Shown here piece by piece: positions 1 through 6,551 of a DNA stretch of 14,153 nucleotides; the stretch's first letter is position 1; every line of letters starts with the position of its first letter. The notes below the pieces were generated by a model. The model had not been told where the DNA came from and did no database searches. It was given only the letters and a program-made list of their open reading frames with translations. The DNA is taken from contig JAAYYM010000598.1 in NCBI GenBank assembly GCA_012515365.1, forward strand, positions 1 through 14,153, read 5' to 3'. Position numbers and translations under genes: made by a program. This DNA is from Clostridia bacterium (GTDB taxonomy: Bacteria; Bacillota_A; Clostridia; Lachnospirales; Lachnospiraceae).

Positions 1-334
1 AAATCAACTTGCTAGCTAATTTTATCCTTGCTGCAATCCATTTCTGTATTACAACTTTTTTACTGTTTTGTTTCGAGTTCAGATCTGTTACGATCTGATT
101 CGTTCTGAATTCTCATTTGCTCTGTTCAGTGTAACTCATAAACGCATACGTTTATTCGTCACGGGCGTTCGCCCTTTGAATCTGAAATTTGCTCAACAAA
201 ATTGTGCAAGCACATTTTGTTTCCCATTTTTCATCTTCACACTGTTCATTGCTTTCATGAATTTTCAGGGTTGGTTTATACTGTTTAGTTTTCAAGGTTC
301 TGTTCGATATCCGTTTCGATAGGTTGAATACCGA
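1..334 (-). other. Structured untranslated stretch, probable rRNA-operon leader or spacer
   Basis: No credible gene is present on either strand; the short open frames lack ribosome binding sites and recognisable sequence. Reading leftwards, this DNA follows the two serine tRNA genes in the same transcription direction. It carries a boxA-like sequence (281-301) and several inverted repeats: 79-98, 138-155 (7-bp arms, perfect), 163-174 (gggcg/cgccc) and 195-221 (12-bp arms with one bulge). No rho-independent terminator with a U-run is visible after the tRNAs. The combination of tRNAs, boxA and structured RNA fits the leader or spacer of an rRNA operon whose first rRNA lies beyond position 1. 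The rRNA itself is not in the window, so this is inference. Confidence 0.35.
281..301 (-). promoter_or_regulatory. boxA-like antitermination signal
   Basis: The minus strand reads agaaccttgaaaactaaaca here, close to the CTTTGAAAACT core of boxA sequences in Firmicutes rRNA leaders and spacers, which recruit NusB/NusE antitermination complexes. A weaker relative (ccctgaaaatt) lies 20-odd bases further downstream. Assignment rests on similarity to the consensus and on position after the tRNA genes. Confidence 0.35.
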
Positions 335-423
335 CGGAGAAGGAGGGATTTGAACCCTCGCGCCGCTATTAACGACCTACTCCCTTTCCAGGGGAGCCCC
401 TTCAGCCGCTTGGGTACTTCTCC
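335..423 (-). tRNA. tRNA-Ser, anticodon GGA
   Basis: The minus strand folds as a class II tRNA of 89 nt: acceptor stem GGAGAAG/CTTCTCC, D-arm containing AAGCGG, anticodon stem-loop CTCCC-CTGGAAA-GGGAG with anticodon GGA, a long variable arm typical of serine tRNAs, and a T-arm with GGTTCAAATCC. The discriminator base is G, as expected for serine. It decodes UCC and UCU. No 3' CCA is encoded (the next bases are TCG), so maturation needs 3' cleavage and CCA addition. It lies 32 nt downstream of the other serine tRNA and is probably co-transcribed with it. Confidence 0.97.
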
Positions 424-455
424 AAAAGCTGAATGATTTCTTATAGGATATCTAG

Positions 456-541
456 CGGAGAGGGTGGGATTCGAACCCACGCGCCCTTGCGGACAAACGG
501 TTTTCAAGACCGCCTCGTTATGACCACTTCGATACCTCTCC
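456..541 (-). tRNA. tRNA-Ser, anticodon TGA
   Basis: The minus strand folds as an 86-nt class II tRNA: acceptor stem GGAGAGG/CCTCTCC, anticodon loop CTTGAAA with anticodon TGA flanked by GCGGT/ACCGT, a long variable arm around TGTCCGCAAGGGCGC, T-arm GGTTCGAATCC, and discriminator G. It decodes UCA and other UCN codons by wobble. CCA is not encoded (CTA follows the discriminator). It is the first gene after the promoter at 618-646 and is followed by tRNA-Ser(GGA). Confidence 0.97.
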
Positions 542-617
542 TAGTCATACATCTGCACCGCAAAAGTCGTATTATCTATCTGCTTTCGACTTATTCTCTC
601 AAGTCGGCGCAAAAGTT

Positions 618-646
618 ATTGTAGCAAAAAGGGTTAGTTGTGTCAA
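618..646 (-). promoter_or_regulatory. Strong sigma-A promoter for the serine tRNA genes
   Basis: On the minus strand a perfect -35 TTGACA (641-646) is separated by exactly 17 bp from -10 TACAAT (618-623). Immediately upstream (647-680) the same strand is almost pure A-tracts, resembling an UP element as found at stable-RNA promoters. Predicted start is near 611, giving a leader of about 70 nt before tRNA-Ser(TGA); that leader contains a hairpin cgactt/aagtcg (587-606). Confidence 0.85.
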
Positions 647-710
647 TCATTTTTTTGATTTTTTTTCTTTTTTTTTTCGAGCCTCACGAAAACACTTGAA
701 AACAAGGACT

Positions 711-1418
711 TTACGTTGAAAAAAACAGTTCTGCAACCTTCAGGTCTTCCGGCGTTGTAATCTTAATATTTTCATAACTGCCTTCTATTAATTTGACCTT
801 TTGATTCATTGTATTCTCAACTACCATTGCATCATCTGTAATCGTAATTCCCTTTTTTAGAAGCTCTGACTCCTGCTGCATTAACTTCTGATAGGCACTA
901 CGGATCATATTGCTCTCAAAAGTCTGCGGGGTCTGAATCTGCCATACCGACTGTCTGTTTGGAGTCTGCACGACAAACTGTTCTTGATCAACAATCTTAA
1001 TTGTGTCTTTAACCGGCATGGCCGTCACTGCATTTCCATTCTCCTTTGCGCATTGGTATACACGTTCAATGATATCAGTATTAAGAAATGGTCTGGCTCC
1101 ATCATGAATCCATATGTAATCACATGCAAGATGACTGATACACGCTAATCCCTGTACAACAGAATGGTATCGTTCCCTCCCTCCAGGCACGATATCGATA
1201 ACCTTATCTAAATGATATGTTTCAACGATTTCTTTACGGCAGTATGCAACATCCTCTGCCGGCGTCACCAGTACAATCGCATCTATAAAGCTTTCCTGAA
1301 ATGCTTTTAATGAGTAAAACAGAACAGGTTTCCCTTTCAGTAAAAGATACTGTTTCGGTACCTTCGACCCCATCCGTTTCCCCTGTCCTGCTGCCAGAAC
1401 AATAGCTATATTCTTCAT
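711..1418 (-). CDS. ispD: 2-C-methyl-D-erythritol 4-phosphate cytidylyltransferase (IspD)
   Basis: This cytosolic enzyme of the MEP isoprenoid pathway transfers CMP from CTP to methylerythritol phosphate, giving CDP-methylerythritol. The 235-residue protein has normal family length and all expected motifs: the nucleotide-binding loop LAAGQGKRMG (8-17) with PKQY following, PGGRERYHSV (78-87), HDGARPF (105-111), PVKDT (135-139), TPQ (163-165), TDDA (194-197) and the C-terminal GSYENIKITTPEDL (213-226). The ATG at 1418 is preceded by a weak AAGG directly adjacent, so translation may be modest or coupled to tsaD, which ends 37 nt upstream. It is the last protein gene of the leftward block. No U-tailed terminator is visible after it, so some transcripts may read into the tRNA genes. 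Confidence 0.96.
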   Translation of the reverse strand: MKNIAIVLAAGQGKRMGSKVPKQYLLLKGKPVLFYSLKAFQESFIDAIVLVTPAEDVAYCRKEIVETYHLDKVIDIVPGGRERYHSVVQGLACISHLACDYIWIHDGARPFLNTDIIERVYQCAKENGNAVTAMPVKDTIKIVDQEQFVVQTPNRQSVWQIQTPQTFESNMIRSAYQKLMQQESELLKKGITITDDAMVVENTMNQKVKLIEGSYENIKITTPEDLKVAELFFST

Positions 1419-1455
1419 CCTTGTACCCGTTTCTTTCTAAAATGAACCACTTTCC

Positions 1456-2493
1456 CTATCTCTCACCAAGTTTCAGATTTGGCACTGCATTTAAGTCCCA
1501 GCCATGACGAACGCCCTTGCGATACTCATAATAAGCAGCACACCCAATCATAGCTGCATTATCTGTACACAAGATCGGTGACGGCACATAAAGCTCTACC
1601 TGTTGCTCTTTACAGGCATCTTTCATCGCCTGGCGCAGTGCTGAATTTGATGCCACGCCTCCTGCCAAGGCAAACTTTTTAAACCCATACTCTTTTACGG
1701 CATGCATAGAATGCTCTACTAACACCTCAGTTACCGCCTGTTGAAAAGAGGCAGCCACATCCGCCTGGACATAAGTTTCCCCCTTCATTTCGCATGAATT
1801 TAAATAATTCAGAACCGCCGATTTCAACCCGCTGAAGCTGAAATCATAAACGGAGTCTTCTATTTTAGCCCTTGGAAAATGAATGGCATTTGGATTTCCT
1901 TCCTTTGCCACACGGTCAATTTTAGGCCCTCCAGGGTATCCGAGCCCGATTGCACGTGCCACTTTATCAAACGCTTCACCAGCCGCATCATCTCTGGTGC
2001 GTCCTATAATTTCATAAGAACCATAGTCTAATACCTTCACCAGATGCGTGTGTCCTCCAGATACAACCAAAGACGCAAACGGAGGTTCTAGCTCCTGATG
2101 CTCGATATAATTAGCCGAAATATGTCCTTCGATATGATGGACACCGACAAGCGGTATTCCAGATGCAAAACTAATTGCCTTTGCCTGCGCAACACCTACA
2201 AGCAGCGCGCCGACAAGTCCGGGACCATATGTAACACCAATTGCATCCAGATCTTTTAATTCGACGTCTGCCTGATGTAATGCTTCCGTAATCACCTGAT
2301 TGATCTTCTCAATATGTTTTCTGGATGCTATTTCCGGCACAACACCCCCATATAAGGTATGCAGATCAATCTGCGATGAAATAATATTAGAGAGCACCTG
2401 GCGACCATTTCGTACAACAGCAGCTGCTGTTTCATCGCAGGAACTCTCGATTGCTAATATCGTGATATTCTCTTTCTCATTCAATTCATTCAT
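1456..2493 (-). CDS. tsaD: tRNA N6-adenosine threonylcarbamoyltransferase (TsaD)
   Basis: TsaD is the catalytic subunit that transfers the threonylcarbamoyl group from TC-AMP to A37 of tRNAs reading ANN codons, working with TsaB and TsaE, both encoded in this block. The 345-residue form starting at this ATG has the ASKHA-fold motifs: ESSCDETA (15-22), the metal site HIEGH (120-124), SGGHT (145-149), [10 protein letters not shown] (168-177), GGVASN (278-283) and CTDNAAM (309-315, metal-binding Asp311). An in-frame TTG at 2517 would add eight residues, but they do not resemble the family. The ATG lacks a strong ribosome binding site, so coupling to the upstream gene, 27 nt away, is plausible. 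The C-terminus is short but intact. Confidence 0.96.
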   Translation of the reverse strand: MNELNEKENITILAIESSCDETAAAVVRNGRQVLSNIISSQIDLHTLYGGVVPEIASRKHIEKINQVITEALHQADVELKDLDAIGVTYGPGLVGALLVGVAQAKAISFASGIPLVGVHHIEGHISANYIEHQELEPPFASLVVSGGHTHLVKVLDYGSYEIIGRTRDDAAGEAFDKVARAIGLGYPGGPKIDRVAKEGNPNAIHFPRAKIEDSVYDFSFSGLKSAVLNYLNSCEMKGETYVQADVAASFQQAVTEVLVEHSMHAVKEYGFKKFALAGGVASNSALRQAMKDACKEQQVELYVPSPILCTDNAAMIGCAAYYEYRKGVRHGWDLNAVPNLKLGER

Positions 2494-2520
2494 GATAAAC
2501 CGCCATTCCACTATCAATTA

Positions 2521-3111
2521 TTATTCTTTTTGTTCCTTTGACTCCTCTTTTTCCGGACTCAGAATCCATCCATAGATTTTCCAATGTCCGTCCTCATCCT
2601 TCTTAAGCAGAAATTCTTCCTCTGTTGAAGCAAGTGAAGTGCCTTTACGTAATGTATAGATGCAATAAAGCTTCGCCCACTCAGCATTGTCTCGCGTATA
2701 ATACTCCACGTCCGTGCTGTTTGAAACTGAATAACTGGACACCGTTATCTTCTCGTTTTTATATTCACTGATATCTTCACCAAGCATCCTGATATACTGT
2801 TCTTCTGTCTGATTCTTTAGGAGTTCACTGTCATACAGCTCTCTTGCCTTAAGTGCAAGTTCTTTGATTTCCTCTTCAGAATGCTCCTCATTATAAAAGC
2901 ACATTGTCATTTCACTGTAATACTTAAGAACTTCCTTCGGTGAAGGTGGATAGTTACGTGTCAGATCCTTAAGTAATACATCCTGCGTACGCGTGATTTT
3001 AACAGCCTCATTCTGAGTCGGCGTCTGTCGGTTGGATAGATATGCGTAATAGCCCAAAACAAGAAGAATCATTGCAAGGCCAATCATAGTTCCTTTGATA
3101 TTCTTTTTCAC
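2521..3111 (-). CDS. Membrane-anchored protein of unknown function
   Basis: I cannot assign a function. The 196-residue product has a short basic N-terminus, one hydrophobic segment (about residues 8-26) that is an uncleaved anchor or signal sequence, then an acidic extracytoplasmic domain. That domain has an alpha-helical first part (PPSPKEVLKYYSEM near residue 55, then Glu/Lys-rich helices) and a beta-rich end (VEYYTRDNAEWAKLYCIYTL, then EEEFLLKKDEDGHWKIYGWI). This helix-then-sheet order recalls NTF2-like folds and a lachnospiral DUF I think is DUF6715, but that name is from memory. Start is GTG at 3111, because the nearby ATG is immediately followed by a stop; GGAGAGGGGG lies about 6 nt upstream. 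It sits between rnz and tsaD with 42- and 27-nt gaps, consistent with one operon. Confidence 0.85.
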   Translation of the reverse strand: MKKNIKGTMIGLAMILLVLGYYAYLSNRQTPTQNEAVKITRTQDVLLKDLTRNYPPSPKEVLKYYSEMTMCFYNEEHSEEEIKELALKARELYDSELLKNQTEEQYIRMLGEDISEYKNEKITVSSYSVSNSTDVEYYTRDNAEWAKLYCIYTLRKGTSLASTEEEFLLKKDEDGHWKIYGWILSPEKEESKEQKE

Positions 3112-3153
3112 ATCTATCCCCCTCTCCGTCCGAATATGATATCTCGTTCATCG

Positions 3154-4065
3154 TCAGTCTTCGCTAAATTCAAGTACGGTCGTCATCCCATCCTTGCCCG
3201 CATGTGCATGAGTGAAAATTTTCTTCACACGAGGCATAAATTCCCTTGGATTTACAAGAGACGGACTATAATGAGTCAACCACATTTCATTGACATTTGC
3301 ATCCTTTGCCATTTCAGCTGCTTCATAAAATGTCATGTGTTTGTACTCTTTTGCTTTCTCTAGTTTATCCGGTTCGCCGTACATGCCCTCACAGATAAAG
3401 AGGTCTGCATTCTTTGCACTCTCAACGATCAGATCAGTAGGTCTGCTGTCTGTACAATAAGTCAGTTTAATTCCTTTTCTCGGGCTGCCAAGTACCATTT
3501 CAGGGTTTAAAACACCTTCCGGGGTTTCTATTTGTTCACCTTTTTGCAGTCTATTCCAATATTGAAGTGGAATATTCTGCTCTTTTGCTCTGTTAACATC
3601 AAATTTGCCTGCACGGTCAATCAAAATACTATATCCATAGCATACAATATTATGCTTCACGCGAAAAGCCTCTATTCGAAATGTTCCAAAATCAATCGTC
3701 TGCTGTGTATCCTCCAACTCGATAAATCTAAGTTCAAAAGGCAGTTCAGGTGCAATCATACGTAATGCATTGACCACACGTGACAGCCCCTTCGGACCTA
3801 TCATCGTAAGCGGTTCAGTACGTTCTGCATTTCCCATAGTGAGTAACAATCCTGGCAGACCACCGATATGATCCGCATGATAGTGTGTAAAACATAACAC
3901 ATCAATTGGTTTTGCACTCCAGCCCTTTTCTTTCATTGCAATCTGAGTTCCTTCACCGCAATCGATCAGAATACTCATTCCATTATATCTCATCATCAGT
4001 GATGTGAGCCAACGATAAGGAAGTGGCATCATTCCACCTGTTCCAAGCAAACAAACGTCTAACAT
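3154..4065 (-). CDS. rnz: Ribonuclease Z family metallo-beta-lactamase-fold nuclease
   Basis: RNase Z cuts the 3' trailer of precursor tRNAs lacking encoded CCA, as for both tRNAs in this window. The 303-residue protein has every zinc ligand in family order: THYHADH (His61, His63, Asp65, His66), His138, Asp206 in TDSRPT, and His265 in LTHYSPS, plus the HMT motif (243-245) and the flexible-arm region ending in PRKG. Two places are atypical: the N-terminal loop reads GTGGMMPLPYRWLTS rather than the usual GTGAGxPxxxRNxS, and the arm has IPLQYWNRL where classical enzymes have a PPGPL-type motif that contacts tRNA. It may be a divergent RNase Z or a paralogue with another substrate. AGAGGA lies about 8 nt before the ATG. 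Confidence 0.88.
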   Translation of the reverse strand: MLDVCLLGTGGMMPLPYRWLTSLMMRYNGMSILIDCGEGTQIAMKEKGWSAKPIDVLCFTHYHADHIGGLPGLLLTMGNAERTEPLTMIGPKGLSRVVNALRMIAPELPFELRFIELEDTQQTIDFGTFRIEAFRVKHNIVCYGYSILIDRAGKFDVNRAKEQNIPLQYWNRLQKGEQIETPEGVLNPEMVLGSPRKGIKLTYCTDSRPTDLIVESAKNADLFICEGMYGEPDKLEKAKEYKHMTFYEAAEMAKDANVNEMWLTHYSPSLVNPREFMPRVKKIFTHAHAGKDGMTTVLEFSED

Positions 4066-4082
4066 TCTTTTTCCTCTGTTCT

Positions 4083-4111
4083 ATATAATAACTAATAAAA
4101 TCGTTTCACAA
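4083..4111 (-). promoter_or_regulatory. Possible internal promoter before rnz
   Basis: On the minus strand TTGTGA (4106-4111) is followed after 17 bp by TTATAT (4083-4088), 18 nt before the rnz ATG. Both hexamers are imperfect, and the surrounding DNA is AT-rich, so chance occurrence is possible. It would allow rnz, the unknown gene, tsaD and ispD to be expressed apart from the upstream genes. Confidence 0.3.
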
Positions 4112-4123
4112 TCATCTATATAT

Positions 4124-4348
4124 TTAAATCAATTCATTCATTTCTTCCACACTGACAGGAATCTGAAACGATGCTGTCAGTCGGTCATAGCATTCTTCAC
4201 ATAAATCAAAGCTGTGTTTTTCCCCATCCTTTTCAGAAAAAAAACCAAATATATAATCGATTGAGATAACGCTTTCTCTCGCGAATCCATCACGTAACAT
4301 AAATTCTCTGGTGCAGCAATTACATATAATTCTATCATTTTTTCGCAT
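4124..4348 (-). CDS. Small CxxC-CxxC protein, putative zinc ribbon, unknown function
   Basis: The 74-residue product has two cysteine pairs, Cys9-x-x-Cys12 (with an extra Cys11) and Cys50-x-x-Cys53, about 37 residues apart. This suggests one zinc site holding the two ends of a small beta-rich domain (SVISIDYIFGFFSEKDGEKH between them). No transmembrane segment or signal is present, so it is probably cytosolic. The start at 4348 is chosen because GGAGG lies 7 nt upstream; an earlier in-frame ATG at 4372 has no such site. It lies between rimI (84-nt gap) and rnz (58-nt gap). I do not recognise a named family; a role in RNA or protein binding would be a guess from context. Confidence 0.82.
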   Translation of the reverse strand: MRKNDRIICNCCTREFMLRDGFARESVISIDYIFGFFSEKDGEKHSFDLCEECYDRLTASFQIPVSVEEMNELI

Positions 4349-4380
4349 ATCCGTCCTCCAAAATTTCAGCATTCAGCTTT

Positions 4381-4409
4381 ATTATACAAGTCCGGTTTCT
4401 TAATAGATA
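4381..4409 (-). promoter_or_regulatory. Possible internal promoter before the small CxxC gene
   Basis: The 84-nt gap downstream of rimI has a perfect -10 TATAAT (4381-4386, minus strand), but the hexamer at the right distance (4404-4409) is TATCTA, a poor -35. It is the longest gap inside the leftward block, which makes a secondary start plausible but unproven. Confidence 0.28.
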
Positions 4410-4432
4410 GTGGTAATTACTCCTCGTTATCC

Positions 4433-4885
4433 CTATCTCTTCCACATGATTAGTGCGTCTTCTGTAGGATTTCGATAAAAGTTTTTTCGAATTCCTTCCG
4501 TCACAAATCCCTTTTTCTCATATAAATGTATCGCCTGTTGATTACCTGCACGAACCTCGAGTGTAAACGCCTCGATGCCCATCCTGGCTCCTCTTATTAG
4601 CAGCTCATCTATTAATGCGCTTGCTATCCCTCTTTTTCGGAAGGCATTTTTTACAGCAACATTCGTGATTTCTCCATCACCCATAATGTGACGGACTGCA
4701 CATCCTCCAGCTACCATTTTATCAAAAATTGCCACAAGATACAACCTGTCAGGATCTGAAATCATTTGTTGAAAATCCTGTTTTTCCCATGGGCTTTCAA
4801 AACATTCCTGCTCAATCAGACAGATTTCTTCTAATTCATAAACAGTCAGTTCCTTGATCCGGCAGCATTTTGTTTCTTCATTCAT
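4433..4885 (-). CDS. rimI: RimI-type ribosomal protein S18-alanine N-acetyltransferase (GNAT fold)
   Basis: This 150-residue GNAT enzyme uses acetyl-CoA to acetylate a protein N-terminus; the classical substrate is ribosomal protein S18. Visible features are the N-terminal motif IEQECFESPWE, the strand ITNVAVKNAFRKRGIAS carrying the R/K-R-G-I-A acetyl-CoA pyrophosphate loop, LEVRAGNQQAIHLYEKKGF with the conserved NxxAIxLYxKxGF signature, and a tyrosine near the end (RKNFYRNP) fitting the catalytic region. Its ATG overlaps the tsaB stop in an ATGA, indicating translational coupling. The tsaB-rimI pairing is very common in bacteria. The exact substrate here is inferred from the family; GNAT enzymes of this subgroup can be looser in specificity. 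Confidence 0.93.
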   Translation of the reverse strand: MNEETKCCRIKELTVYELEEICLIEQECFESPWEKQDFQQMISDPDRLYLVAIFDKMVAGGCAVRHIMGDGEITNVAVKNAFRKRGIASALIDELLIRGARMGIEAFTLEVRAGNQQAIHLYEKKGFVTEGIRKNFYRNPTEDALIMWKR

Positions 4886-5619
4886 TGTTCTTGCGCCTTT
4901 TTCTTTTCTTCTAATTCTCGCTCCGCCTGTGCCATTCTCAGGTAATCAGGTTTATGCTCCATAGCATCCTCCACATAGTTCCGATCTGCATTCAAATCTT
5001 CAAGTGCAAAAATACCAAGTGCTGCTGCACTCTGTCTTGAAAGATGCGCCGGCGCAAATTCAAAGGATGTTTGCATGTGCTCATTCAAATAAGTGGCATA
5101 GACAGGAACACCATCTCCCAGAAATACCACCTGCCCATTCATCTGGTTCAGCTGCGCGGTTAACTCTTCAATCTGAATGGCACATTGTTTACGTATTTTG
5201 ATAAATTCACCATTTTTGAATGTATAAATTCCGGTATATACCTGATTTCTGCGTGCATCCATGATCGGGCAGATCAATCTGTCACTTCCATAATAATTAT
5301 ATGCCAGTGCATCTACCGTAGGTATGGCAACAATCGGCTTTTGCAATGCCAGACCAAGTCCCTTGGCCGTTGCACTGCCAATGCGAAGTCCCGTAAATGA
5401 TCCCGGTCCCGATGCAATTGCAATTGCATCAATTGTTTTAAGATCAAGTTCTAACATTGTTTTAATCTCATCAATCATCGGAAGTAATGTCTGTGAATGC
5501 GTTTTTTTATAGTTTAAAGTATATGATGCAAGCACACTTACACGTTCAGCATCCTCTTTTTCTTCCAGTACTGCTACTGAAGCTACCAGTCCGGAACTGT
5601 CAATTGCTAATATTTTCAT
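4882..5619 (-). CDS. tsaB: t6A biosynthesis scaffold protein TsaB
   Basis: TsaB is the inactive paralogue of TsaD that dimerises with it and is required for the t6A modification. The 245-residue protein has the expected ILAIDSS start (residues 3-9), HSQTLLP (41-47), GPGSFTGLRIG (71-81) and PIMDARRNQVYTG (from about 116), but lacks the metal-binding HxxxH of TsaD, as is normal for TsaB. Length is typical; the C-terminal tail is charged (ERELEEKKKAQEQ) and probably disordered. The start lies 20 bp inside the tsaE coding region, and the end overlaps rimI by four bases, so tsaE, tsaB and rimI form a coupled trio. Confidence 0.96.
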   Translation of the reverse strand: MKILAIDSSGLVASVAVLEEKEDAERVSVLASYTLNYKKTHSQTLLPMIDEIKTMLELDLKTIDAIAIASGPGSFTGLRIGSATAKGLGLALQKPIVAIPTVDALAYNYYGSDRLICPIMDARRNQVYTGIYTFKNGEFIKIRKQCAIQIEELTAQLNQMNGQVVFLGDGVPVYATYLNEHMQTSFEFAPAHLSRQSAAALGIFALEDLNADRNYVEDAMEHKPDYLRMAQAERELEEKKKAQEQ

Positions 5620-6043
5620 ATTTACACTCCAATGTTATCATTCTGTAATCAAATCCCTTTGAAAGATCCTTTTTGATCTCTACACGGATAATAGTTTCAG
5701 GAAGAAGATCATAGATCAGATCAGCCCATTCGATCACGCAAAGACCATCTCCATAGAAATAATCCTCATATCCGATTTCGTCCATTTCGCTACTGTCGCC
5801 AATGCGGTAAACATCAAAATGATAAAAAGGCATTCTTCCTTCTTCATACACCTGCACAATTGTAAATGTCGGACTGTTAATCGATTCCGTAATACCTAGT
5901 CCCTCAGCAATGCCCTGTGTGAAAACTGTTTTCCCAACTCCCAGATCACCAATCAGGACGATGATATCACCCGGTTTCACCTTTTCTCCGATTTGCTTCC
6001 CAAACGCAAATGTTTCCTTTGCAGAAAATGTTTCCTTAATCAT
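5600..6043 (-). CDS. tsaE: tRNA threonylcarbamoyladenosine biosynthesis ATPase TsaE
   Basis: TsaE is the small P-loop ATPase that binds the TsaB-TsaD complex and is needed for multiple rounds of t6A synthesis. In the 147-residue form, Walker A is GDLGVGKT (32-39), followed by the switch-like SPTFT (57-61), HFDVYR (75-80), and VIEWAD (103-108), all hallmark motifs. The start at 6043 is chosen because GGAGAG lies just upstream; an in-frame ATG at 6055 overlaps the stop of the preceding gene (TAATG) but has no clear ribosome binding site. It overlaps tsaB by 20 bp. TsaC/Sua5, the enzyme making TC-AMP, is not in the window. Confidence 0.95.
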   Translation of the reverse strand: MIKETFSAKETFAFGKQIGEKVKPGDIIVLIGDLGVGKTVFTQGIAEGLGITESINSPTFTIVQVYEEGRMPFYHFDVYRIGDSSEMDEIGYEDYFYGDGLCVIEWADLIYDLLPETIIRVEIKKDLSKGFDYRMITLECKYENISN

Positions 6044-6054
6044 GTTTCTCTCCA

Positions 6055-6534
6055 TTAGTTACGTATATTCACTTTCTTCGGATTCATATGAGTCGAAATC
6101 ATCTCGATCACATTCAAACATTGGCTGCCCATATCCTCTTTTGGGAAAATACTGGCTCCCACCTTGCTTGTATACACAATGATACTACGATTTGTCGATA
6201 CTGCTTTTCTCATATCTTCCCATTTTTGTGATTCAGACGAATCACCTACAGTAATAGTGATTCCGTTATCATCTAAGGTATAATGAAGCACTTCTTTAAA
6301 TGCTGGATTCAAAAGAACCTGTTTCTTAGCATTCATATACAAAGCAACCGGCAAATAGAACAGTACGATCACTCCTGTGATCAGATAAATCCATTTTCCC
6401 GAAAGGATAAATGCACCAATCAGCAATACGCCTATACTTTCACCTAATATTCCCTGAAAACTTGTAAACATATGATAAAGCATGTAATCATACATTTTAC
6501 GTGTTGTCATTTTTACATCAAATTCTACCTGCAT
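6055..6534 (-). CDS. YcxB-like membrane protein of unknown function
   Basis: The 159-residue product has a short N-terminal segment with FDVKMTTRKMYDYMLYHMF, two adjacent membrane helices (roughly residues 28-67, GVLLIGAFILSG and YLITGVIVLFYLPVALY), then a cytosolic beta-rich domain. The latter reads HYTLDDNGITI..., a central Trp (SQKWEDM), IIVYTS, and IFPKEDM near the end. This is the layout of YcxB-like C-terminal domains, which have a PH-like appearance; molecular role is unknown. The start at 6534 has GGAGGG 7 nt upstream; an earlier ATG at 6552 overlaps the preceding stop (TAATG). Its position between the surface protein and tsaE suggests co-transcription, not necessarily shared function. 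Confidence 0.85.
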   Translation of the reverse strand: MQVEFDVKMTTRKMYDYMLYHMFTSFQGILGESIGVLLIGAFILSGKWIYLITGVIVLFYLPVALYMNAKKQVLLNPAFKEVLHYTLDDNGITITVGDSSESQKWEDMRKAVSTNRSIIVYTSKVGASIFPKEDMGSQCLNVIEMISTHMNPKKVNIRN

Positions 6535-6551
6535 GTTCTGCCCTCCGGACA

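Noticed and set aside
253..264. tttcatgaattt shared with the inner arms of the 10960-11094 element
   Set aside because: It is only 12 bp, centred on a short palindrome in AT-rich DNA, and nothing around it matches, so chance is the simplest explanation.
292..507. Open frame across the serine tRNA genes on the minus strand
   Set aside because: It runs through both tRNA structures, so it is not a protein gene.
681..710. Rho-independent terminator after ispD
   Set aside because: The minus strand has a small CTTG/CAAG hairpin but is followed by A-tracts, not a U-run, so it does not qualify.
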